NCBI GenBank assembly: GCA_038236865.1
Contig: JBBRZI010000033.1
Location: 1-11,235 of the forward strand
From: UBA4729 sp038236865
GTDB taxonomy: Bacteria > Patescibacteriota > Saccharimonadia > Saccharimonadales > UBA4665
DNA: 11,235 bases
Direction: 5' to 3'
The position numbers were made by a program, and so were the translations under genes. The notes under the pieces were generated by a model that saw only the letters and a list, made by a program, of their open reading frames with translations, did not search any database and was not told the DNA's origin. Shown here one piece after another: positions 7,051 through 11,235 of the stretch. The first letter of the stretch is position 1. Each line of letters opens with the position of its first letter.

Positions 7051-7180
7051 ATTTGGGCCTTCTTATCTATATTCGCGGCTAGTGCGGAGTGGCCGAACAG
7101 GCTAGTCCTTAGTCCGAGTCGGCTAAATAACAAAGAAATCATCAGAGTTGCTTGCGTAACCCAAACATAAGCTATATAAA
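7051..7180 (+). other. Intergenic stretch with a tRNA 5'-half-like segment
   Basis: The bases around 7083-7110 (TGCGGAGTGGCCGAACAGGC) resemble an acceptor plus D-arm start of a type II tRNA. No paired acceptor or T arm follows, and the D loop lacks the GG pair. The imperfect dyad TTAGTCCGAGTCGGCTAA follows. It is either a decayed tRNA or chance; nothing else is seen here. Confidence 0.25.
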
Positions 7181-7194
7181 TATGTGTACACATA
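7181..7194. promoter_or_regulatory. 14-bp perfect palindrome at a promoter (possible operator)
   Basis: TATGTGTACACATA reads the same on both strands and overlaps the candidate -10 CATAAT (7191-7196) of the next gene. A dimeric repressor site is inferred. Its core TGTACACA recurs at 7686-7693. Confidence 0.4.
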
Positions 7195-7208
7195 ATACGT
7201 TGGTGACC

Positions 7209-7493
7209 ATGCCCACCCCAGAACAAAATTTTCAAAACAGAGACCTCACAGATGATGAACGTGTGATGCTGGCCCACTTGAGCCTCCAAGCCGAGCTGGC
7301 TGAAGCCGCAGAGACTCTCTCGGTCGCAACGCAAACTTGGCATAACGTTCTCGAGAAGGTCCTAGATTGTAATCAGCAGTTACGGGATAGGGGCATAAAC
7401 CTGATCGATCACCCCGAGTTCTGTTACGAGCGACCGATGCCGGAATACCTCGGTGGACCAGAGGCCCCAATTCTGACCATCGTAACTGATTAG
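7209..7493 (+). CDS. Small acidic helical protein, unknown function
   Basis: A 94-residue soluble protein. A predicted helical core (LTDDERVMLAHLSLQAELAE onward to about residue 62) has heptad-like hydrophobics, followed by an aromatic/Pro-rich tail (CYERPMPEYLGG) and a short strand ILTIVTD at the end. No family is recognised and no TM segment or signal is present. Start choice is uncertain: ATG 7209 is used here. GTG 7203 lies exactly 6 nt after CATAAT and would suit a leaderless mRNA adding two residues, while ATG 7182 lies within the palindrome and is unlikely. No Shine-Dalgarno is visible. The gene converges on the 35-residue gene with 26 bases between stops. Its coding nature is supported by amino acid composition and GC-rich third positions. 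Confidence 0.65.
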   Translation: MPTPEQNFQNRDLTDDERVMLAHLSLQAELAEAAETLSVATQTWHNVLEKVLDCNQQLRDRGINLIDHPEFCYERPMPEYLGGPEAPILTIVTD

Positions 7494-7519
7494 TGGTTCA
7501 GTCGGCCAGCCCAAACCCG

Positions 7520-7627
7520 CTATGCACCCAGCGAGCGACCGAACCGATCGGGTTGATCCTTAGCCTTGCGGGTTTTTTCACGCTCAGCTAGCCGGTACAG
7601 TTGCTCAAAATACTCTTCTAAATTCAT
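7520..7627 (-). CDS. 35-residue charged helical microprotein
   Basis: The peptide begins MNLEEYFEQLYRLAEREKTR and ends in a basic, Asp/Arg-rich tail (DQPDRFGRSLGA). The N-terminal half is an amphipathic helix with repeated Glu/Leu/Tyr. ATG 7627 has AGGTG 4 nt upstream. The open frame extends further upstream, but that part has no sensible start or composition. Function unknown; it could bind a larger partner. It converges with the 94-residue gene. Confidence 0.55.
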   Translation of the reverse strand: MNLEEYFEQLYRLAEREKTRKAKDQPDRFGRSLGA

Positions 7628-7643
7628 GAAACACCTATCTAGG

Positions 7644-7655
7644 CCGCTATAGCGG
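7644..7655. repeat. 12-bp palindrome upstream of the 35-residue gene
   Basis: CCGCTATAGCGG is self-complementary and lies 17 bases before ATG 7627 on the minus side. It may be an operator or a leader hairpin, or chance. Confidence 0.3.
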
Positions 7656-7685
7656 ATGTGCGTCGTCACGCTTAATATGTTCGTC

Positions 7686-7698
7686 TGTACACAGTACA
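7686..7698. promoter_or_regulatory. Dyad TGTAC-ACA-GTACA (possible operator)
   Basis: Five-base arms around 3 bases, in the divergent region between the 35-residue gene and the SGNH gene. It shares TGTACACA with the palindrome at 7181-7194. Confidence 0.3.
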
Positions 7699-7789
7699 AG
7701 TTATCTAAGGTGTGCGCAGTCATATTTATTACTGACGAGGCGGAAGATGCGCGCATTACCCCTATCAGAATAAGCTGCGGCTCGGTATT

Positions 7790-7798
7790 TGCTATACT
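7790..7798 (+). promoter_or_regulatory. Extended -10 of the second SGNH gene, leaderless geometry
   Basis: TGC-TATACT (hexamer 7793-7798) is followed by 8 nt and ATG 7807. It also shows that the in-frame TTG 7789 lies inside the promoter and cannot be the start. Confidence 0.55.
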
Positions 7799-7806
7799 TA
7801 GCCGCA

Positions 7807-8520
7807 ATGACCAAGCGTATACTTATCCTCGCCGTTTTTCTGATAGCTGGGCTGCTGCTGTTCGAAATCGTTGGATTACTGAGCATGAAAGCCAGTCTGA
7901 GCAGCTACGCCCGTTACTGGCACCGGCAGTCCACGCGCGGTGAGTTCACCTACGTCGCCCTGGGCGACTCCGCCGCTCAGGGGATTGGCGCAAGCTCGCC
8001 AGAGCGGGGGTATGTTGGCCTGTTGGCGCATCATATCCAAATAACTACCAGGCGGTCAGTCCGCATCGTCAACTTAAGCGTGTCGGGCGCCAAAGTTGCC
8101 GACGTGACCGCCAAGCAGGTGCCGCAGCTCAAACACTACCGGCCCGACCTCGTCACGGTCGAAATCGGCGGCAATGATGTCATTCACTACGACGCACCGA
8201 CGTTCAGCCGGGACTACGACGCCCTGGCTACCGCGCTCCCGCCCGATTCCATTGTCAGTAATCTCCCGTATTTTGGTGGCCGCATTCGACGGGGCTCTGA
8301 GGTTAGTGCTGCCAATCAAGTCGTCGCCGCAGCGGCGCGGCGCCATGGACTGCAGATGGTAGATCTTTACGCCAAAACCAAGCAGGACCGGTCACTGCTC
8401 AATAACTCCTATGACCTGTTTCATCCGAGCAATCGGGGCTATAAAAACTGGGAAGCCGCCTTTTGGCAGGTCGTCGAACCAACCCTTGGCGCGCCCCAGC
8501 GCCCCGTAACAAGCCCTTAG
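7807..8520 (+). CDS. Membrane-anchored SGNH/GDSL-type hydrolase
   Basis: A 237-residue protein. Residues 4-26 form one hydrophobic helix (ILILAVFLIAGLLLFEIVGLL) after a basic start, which is a signal anchor, so the enzyme faces the outside of the membrane. All SGNH blocks are present: GDSAAQG with nucleophile S55, SVSGA with G94, IGGND with N123, and DLFHPSN with D203 and H206. Its length fits a single minimal SGNH domain. The family cleaves ester bonds in lipids or acetylated glycans; the substrate here is unknown. It is shorter than the other SGNH protein of this window and lacks its extra domains, and the two share only the catalytic blocks by eye. ATG 7807 is chosen because it lies just after an extended -10. 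Confidence 0.92.
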   Translation: MTKRILILAVFLIAGLLLFEIVGLLSMKASLSSYARYWHRQSTRGEFTYVALGDSAAQGIGASSPERGYVGLLAHHIQITTRRSVRIVNLSVSGAKVADVTAKQVPQLKHYRPDLVTVEIGGNDVIHYDAPTFSRDYDALATALPPDSIVSNLPYFGGRIRRGSEVSAANQVVAAAARRHGLQMVDLYAKTKQDRSLLNNSYDLFHPSNRGYKNWEAAFWQVVEPTLGAPQRPVTSP

Positions 8521-8600
8521 CTGGCCATCGATTTCATGTGTAAGAAAACGTATAGCAGCATTTTGACGGTGCAAGTAGACTAGATGGAAATCAGTTTAGC

Positions 8601-8608
8601 AAGGGAGG
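8601..8608 (+). promoter_or_regulatory. Strong Shine-Dalgarno of the 24-residue frame
   Basis: AAGGGAGG, 8 nt before ATG 8617. It is the main reason for calling the following microprotein. Confidence 0.5.
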
Positions 8609-8616
8609 CACACAGG

Positions 8617-8691
8617 ATGAAACCAAAACAAGACCCCAACGCTCGCACACCTCGTCAAGACCGCTGGTGGCGCGAGTATCTCAACTACTAG
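8617..8691 (+). CDS. Possible 24-residue basic microprotein
   Basis: The frame begins MKPKQDPNARTPRQDRWWRE and ends with YLNY and TAG. It is rich in Arg/Lys/Pro with a WW pair and aromatic end, and has no hydrophobic helix. A strong Shine-Dalgarno site is well placed ahead of it. It follows the SGNH gene on the same strand after 96 bases. Length alone cannot prove coding. It could be a short regulatory or ribosome-associated peptide; function unknown. Confidence 0.45.
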   Translation: MKPKQDPNARTPRQDRWWREYLNY

Positions 8692-8733
8692 GCGCTGGCT
8701 AGCAATACCTGCCCAATAAAGGGAGGTGATTGG

Positions 8734-9690
8734 TTACTTTTTGTTTGGGCCGACCAGTGGTAGTTCGCGGTCAGAGACTTTCTCTTTTGCAAGCTCCCCA
8801 GCATAGACTTGTTTATCAACGGCCGTCATATTATTGCTATCGATGCCGCGTGGCCACAAGCCACCAGACTTAACCGATGCAATCTCGATGGAGTAGTACA
8901 GGGTCTGCGCTTGCAGGTAAATCCAGAACATTAGCCCGAGGGCGATCGCAAAGTAGCTGTAGACGGCATCAAGACTCTTGAGCTCACGCGTCAGCAGATA
9001 CCCCCCCGCGATTTGCAATATCGTCAGTCCGACAGCAGCCGAAACAGCGCCCGCCCGCGTTTCCCTGATAGGGACGTGTTGCGGCAGACTGACCTGGAGC
9101 AAAAATAGAAAGAGCCAGAAAAGTATAAAAATATTGATGGCAACCGATAACGCCCAAAACACAATGCCGCGCCCGGCGGCCGCCGCGAAGCCGCTAATCA
9201 ACGAAGCCAGAACGAACCCGCTACCGCCAACGATAATGAGGCTGAAGTTTTGAATGAGCGAATTCGGAAAGCCAGTTCGCAGCCGGCGGGGGACCCGCCA
9301 GATGTGATTCACGCCGTGTCGGAAAGCATCGGCCACGCCCCGGGCGCCGTACAGTGCAAACAAAATACCAATCAGCAGGGCTGACCCTGTTTTATGAATC
9401 GTCTCAACGTGGCCAGCCAGTTGACTACCAAGCACCGGAAAGTAATTAGTGGTGCTGTCGATAATTGTCTGTTGCAGGTGGCGCGAGTGGCCGGGGATGA
9501 CGACCACGACGGTAGTTAGGATCAGTAAGAGCGGGAACAGCGATAAAAACCCATAGTAAGTCAACAGCGCCGCTTGATACCCCGCGTCGTCATCACCATA
9601 TTTTTTGATAACCGCAAAGGGGAAGCCGAGCCAATTGTGCTGGCGTTGATAGCTATCGATTTTCTGAATGGCGCTGTTGAGTATTTTCAT
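8734..9690 (-). CDS. YihY/BrkB-family inner membrane protein
   Basis: A 318-residue polytopic membrane protein with six hydrophobic helices at about 43-65, 102-120, 147-170, 178-200, 213-234 and 244-266. The family hallmark is the first helix with ALLTYYGFLSLFPLLLI, together with GARGVADAFRHGVNHIW and FAIALGLMFWIYLQAQTLYY. The tail after residue 270 is soluble and charged. The family (formerly miscalled RNase BN) has no settled biochemical role; transport or envelope functions are proposed. It lies 24 bases after the 74-residue membrane protein on the same strand, so an operon is likely. No clear RBS precedes ATG 9690. Confidence 0.93.
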   Translation of the reverse strand: MKILNSAIQKIDSYQRQHNWLGFPFAVIKKYGDDDAGYQAALLTYYGFLSLFPLLLILTTVVVVIPGHSRHLQQTIIDSTTNYFPVLGSQLAGHVETIHKTGSALLIGILFALYGARGVADAFRHGVNHIWRVPRRLRTGFPNSLIQNFSLIIVGGSGFVLASLISGFAAAAGRGIVFWALSVAINIFILFWLFLFLLQVSLPQHVPIRETRAGAVSAAVGLTILQIAGGYLLTRELKSLDAVYSYFAIALGLMFWIYLQAQTLYYSIEIASVKSGGLWPRGIDSNNMTAVDKQVYAGELAKEKVSDRELPLVGPNKK

Positions 9691-9714
9691 AACATTGTGG
9701 TCTGTGGCCGGCTA

Positions 9715-9939
9715 CTACTTGTGTTGGCTGTGCGCGATGGTTTTGATGGCCCCGAGTACCGCCGAGCCTTTCCCGGCCCAGCCCGTCAGCTCGTCTAACC
9801 TTGCTTCAATCTGGCGGTGAATGGCCACAATTTTGGCTCGAATCATAACGACCGCCACGACGAGCACTAGCGCTATCAGCAACATCAGGCTCATAAAAAT
9901 TATCCCGATGATGTAGAAGGTTGTTTGTAAATCTGGCAC
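9715..9939 (-). CDS. 74-residue single-helix membrane protein, unknown function
   Basis: With the GTG start at 9939 the protein has one long hydrophobic helix (about residues 9-33, FYIIGIIFMSLMLLIALVLV and on), then an amphipathic basic helix (IRAKIVAIHRQIEARLDELT) and a small Gly/Ala tail. This layout resembles short DUF948/YtxH-like envelope proteins, but the match is only by type. Start choice: the open frame runs up to a GTG at 10020, but that extension would translate the DnaA-box region and cross the -10 TATTAT (9968-9973), so it is rejected. AAGGAG lies about 13 nt before GTG 9939, which is long. It is likely co-transcribed with the downstream YihY gene. Confidence 0.7.
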   Translation of the reverse strand: MPDLQTTFYIIGIIFMSLMLLIALVLVVAVVMIRAKIVAIHRQIEARLDELTGWAGKGSAVLGAIKTIAHSQHK

Positions 9940-9967
9940 AGCTGCGCTTTTGCTCCTTATACTCCCT

Positions 9968-9973
9968 ATAATA
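9968..9973 (-). promoter_or_regulatory. -10 box TATTAT of the 74-residue gene
   Basis: TATTAT on minus ahead of AAGGAG and GTG 9939. Its -35 position overlaps the first DnaA-box sequence (9992-10000). Confidence 0.4.
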
Positions 9974-9991
9974 CAGCACACCGGGCTTGAT

Positions 9992-10021
9992 TTATCCACA
10001 CATAATTTACACTTATCCACC
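9992..10021 (+). promoter_or_regulatory. Pair of DnaA-box sequences in a divergent intergenic region
   Basis: TTATCCACA (9992-10000) is a perfect consensus DnaA box. TTATCCACC (10013-10021) matches 8 of 9. They have the same orientation and a 21-bp repeat distance, about two helical turns. An A+T-rich segment follows to 10085. This could regulate the divergent genes or be a DnaA-binding locus; there is no evidence for a full origin. Confidence 0.5.
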
Positions 10022-10085
10022 GTGTGAAAATAATTACAGCTATCCTAAAGACATAAGCTTAATAATAGACACTACCAAAATAAAC

Positions 10086-10090
10086 GGAGG
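10086..10090 (+). promoter_or_regulatory. Shine-Dalgarno GGAGG of the 37-residue gene
   Basis: GGAGG five nt before ATG 10096, fixing the start. Confidence 0.65.
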
Positions 10091-10095
10091 AAGCT

Positions 10096-10209
10096 ATGTC
10101 CAACGAAGAAGCCGACCAACTTATGGATAATTTCGAAAAGTGGGATGCTAAATCAGCTCGTCGGGACTTCATTGCCCGCATGGAACGTAAGCTACGCAGC
10201 AAGGAGTAA
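10096..10209 (+). CDS. 37-residue charged helical microprotein
   Basis: The peptide begins MSNEEADQLMDNFEKWDAKS and ends ARRDFIARMERKLRSKE. The N-terminal half is acidic and the C-terminal half basic, all predicted helix, with one Trp and no TM segment. It has an ideal RBS, an independent position between divergent promoters, and its own terminator 38 bases later, which together make a real short gene likely. The leader (about 10020-10090) is A+T-rich and downstream of the DnaA-box pair. No family is recognised; the charge split suggests self-association or a protein/nucleic-acid partner. Confidence 0.7.
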   Translation: MSNEEADQLMDNFEKWDAKSARRDFIARMERKLRSKE

Positions 10210-10246
10210 ATTGCTCGCTGCTTACCCCAGTAGTTAAGTCGTTTGT

Positions 10247-10276
10247 AAATCGCCTGGAGCATCGGGCGATTTTTTT
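10247..10276 (+). terminator. Rho-independent terminator of the 37-residue gene
   Basis: AAATCGCC (10247-10254) pairs with GGCGATTT (10265-10272) around a 10-nt loop, followed by a run of seven T. It may also serve the convergent gene ending at 10293. Confidence 0.85.
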
Positions 10277-10292
10277 ATGAGCCAGCGCTAGT

Positions 10293-11009
10293 CTAAAATC
10301 GAATGCGGTCCATTAAGCGGTCAATCGGGTCATGGCTGTGCTCCTCGGATGGCAAACGATCGCCTAAGAGCGCGATAATCGCAGCCTCGTCTTGCGGGGC
10401 GTAGTAAATTGATACCGGCGCGGCAAAGCGCTTTAAGGGCATGAACATGATGCTAGAAAATGCACCCTCAGCAATGACCGAAAATGACCGAAAGTCATCA
10501 TAGGGATAGTACTTAGTACCGATGGTTAAGCCGCTCTGGTCTAGCTGAAACTGTTGTTGCCGTGGCTGCCGACCGCCGTACACGCCAAGAATAATGGCGC
10601 CGAACAGTACAACTCCCGGTGAAATCAGATCTTTCGTGAATAACCATAGCAAAAAAGCCCCGATAAGGGCGACGAGACCGAAGGCCACATACCACCCCGG
10701 TGACTTGTGATGGGCAATATACTCAGAGGCTGTCCAATTGACGGTAGGGACGGGCTGGGCAGTGCTCGCGGCCTGCCACGGCGACTCAGCCTCGGGCACT
10801 TGGGCGGCAGGCATCGGCTGCTCGGTCAAAACCACTACCGGCGATGTTGGTTCATTCGGCGTAACGGGTGGCTGGTTTAAAGGAGGGGCTGGCGCATTCG
10901 GAGCGGAAGGGGCCGGGTCATTTGGCGATAGATTTGCTGGGGCCACAGGGACGCTGGGCTGGGGTTGCCCCCCTACAAATGACTGATTTGAAGTATTTTG
11001 CTCTGCCAT
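10293..11009 (-). CDS. Proline-rich membrane protein with a PH-like C-terminal domain
   Basis: A 238-residue protein. Residues ~10-90 are a disordered Pro/Ala/Gln/Asn-rich region. VNWTASEYIAHHKSPGWY precedes two TM helices at about 108-126 and 131-146 (WYVAFGLVALIGAFLLWLF and SPGVVLFGAIILGVYG). A beta-rich domain follows at ~150-225 (FQLDQSGLTIGTKYYPYDDFRSFSV, then MFMPLKRFAAPVSIYYAP), like the bacterial PH-type domains of two-TM envelope proteins, and then a charged tail. Role unknown; the PH-like part likely faces the cytoplasm with the N-terminal arm. The frame is open up to 11135, but ATG 11009 is chosen because TACAAT lies 7 nt upstream and the earlier residues are low in coding character. 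Confidence 0.85.
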   Translation of the reverse strand: MAEQNTSNQSFVGGQPQPSVPVAPANLSPNDPAPSAPNAPAPPLNQPPVTPNEPTSPVVVLTEQPMPAAQVPEAESPWQAASTAQPVPTVNWTASEYIAHHKSPGWYVAFGLVALIGAFLLWLFTKDLISPGVVLFGAIILGVYGGRQPRQQQFQLDQSGLTIGTKYYPYDDFRSFSVIAEGAFSSIMFMPLKRFAAPVSIYYAPQDEAAIIALLGDRLPSEEHSHDPIDRLMDRIRF

Positions 11010-11016
11010 AAGCGTT

Positions 11017-11045
11017 ATTGTACAGGAGGGAAGGGCGGTGAGCAA
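11017..11045 (-). promoter_or_regulatory. Promoter of the PH-like protein gene, leaderless geometry
   Basis: On minus: TTGCTC (-35-like, 11040-11045), 17-nt spacer, TACAAT (11017-11022), 7 nt, then ATG 11009. Confidence 0.6.
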
Positions 11046-11143
11046 AAACGGGCGTGGGTGCGAGGGCTTATCAGGATCGGGCTCTATGGTGGTAGATGGG
11101 TGAAGGGGCCTTGCACGGATAGGTTTCCGCGACAAGCAATACC

Positions 11144-11167
11144 CGTTCGAACCTTCCTATTTGAACG
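11144..11167. repeat. Inverted repeat CGTTCGAA/TTTGAACG
   Basis: Eight-base arms with one G-T pair around an 8-nt loop, just before the dispersed repeat copy. The GTTCGAAC core looks T-loop-like, but no tRNA can be folded around it. Confidence 0.35.
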
Positions 11168-11170
11168 TGC

Positions 11171-11235
11171 GGGGGATGCGGACGGAGCCTACCCTGAACT
11201 TGATTTAGGGTCCTTTTCCACTCAGGTCATCTTGG
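11171..11235 (+). repeat. Dispersed copy of the hairpin repeat, cut by window end
   Basis: Bases 11171-11216 match 5874-5919 at 45 of 46 positions. The single C-to-T change turns a G-C pair of the stem into G-T, so pairing is kept. The next 16-base block (11210-11225) is identical to 6007-6022 of tandem unit 2. The copy thus combines the long hairpin of unit 1 with the continuation of unit 2. Between the promoter at 11045 and this copy no gene is seen. Confidence 0.75.

Noticed and set aside
7789..7806. TTG 7789 as start of the second SGNH gene.
   Set aside because: The codons overlap the extended -10 box; ATG 7807 opens on a typical basic-hydrophobic signal anchor.
7628..7807. Extension of the 35-residue protein to 7807 on minus.
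   Set aside because: It overlaps the divergent SGNH promoter and palindromes; ATG 7627 with AGGTG is more plausible.
9940..10020. N-terminal extension of the 74-residue membrane protein to GTG 10020.
   Set aside because: It covers the promoter and DnaA-box sequences and adds a Cys/Ser-rich segment unlike a signal or TM region.
9992..10085. Replication origin.
   Set aside because: Only two DnaA-box matches, no dnaA or dnaN neighbour and no AT-rich repeat set; kept as a regulatory observation only.
11010..11135. N-terminal extension of the PH-like protein to 11135.
   Set aside because: It would translate the -35/-10 region; ATG 11009 directly after TACAAT fits better.
11144..11167. tRNA T-arm around GTTCGAAC.
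   Set aside because: No acceptor, D or anticodon arm can be paired on either strand.

Overview
The window reads as an ordinary-to-accessory stretch of a small bacterial chromosome of moderate GC content. The gene style suggests a Patescibacteria/CPR member, possibly Saccharibacteria. It has compact spacing, several very small proteins, a proline-rich membrane protein with a PH-like tail, large secreted SGNH-type proteins, a tRNA-Arg with genomic anticodon GCG, and many start codons that sit 6-8 nt behind a -10 box. The taxonomic call is inference from style; no marker gene here settles it. The genetic code appears standard: no in-frame TGA was needed.

Layout. 1-1038: 3' part of valS (valyl-tRNA synthetase) on +. 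It converges on a minus-strand group read 2576->1058: a HIT-family protein, a 61-residue two-helix membrane protein, and an XRE-type HTH fused to a HAD hydrolase domain. 2713-5709: a 998-residue secreted, C-terminally anchored protein (signal peptide, propeller-like region, SGNH hydrolase, Ig-like region, TSP3-like calcium-binding segment, Ser/Thr/Pro stalk, TM helix). 5710-6152: 443 bases without a credible gene, filled by a tandemly duplicated, hairpin-rich repeat and ending in a 17-bp perfect hairpin next to tRNA-Ser(CGA) on minus. A diverged copy of the repeat begins at 11171 and runs off the window. 6302-6799 (-): DUF1905/YdeI-like protein. 6927-7003: tRNA-Arg(GCG) with its own terminator. 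7209-7493 (+) and 7520-7627 (-): two small convergent genes of unknown function. 7807-8520 (+): a second, membrane-anchored SGNH hydrolase. 8617-8691 (+): a possible 24-residue microprotein. 8734-9690 (-): YihY/BrkB membrane protein, preceded by a 74-residue membrane protein (9715-9939, -). 10096-10209 (+): a 37-residue helical microprotein with a strong RBS and a terminator. 10293-11009 (-): proline-rich, two-TM, PH-like protein.

How it fits together. There is no single pathway. The window mixes housekeeping functions (valS, two tRNAs, HIT protein) with envelope functions (two SGNH hydrolases, YihY, three other membrane proteins). The most distinctive signals are not coding: (1) recurrent -10 boxes so close to the start codon that leaderless transcripts are predicted for at least five genes; (2) a modular hairpin repeat family whose head resembles the adjacent tRNA-Ser 3' end; (3) a pair of DnaA-box sequences 21 bp apart over a divergent promoter region; (4) the shared 8-mer TGTACACA in two dyad-symmetric promoter-region sites. 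All functional statements are from reading the sequence and knowledge of families; no database search was run.
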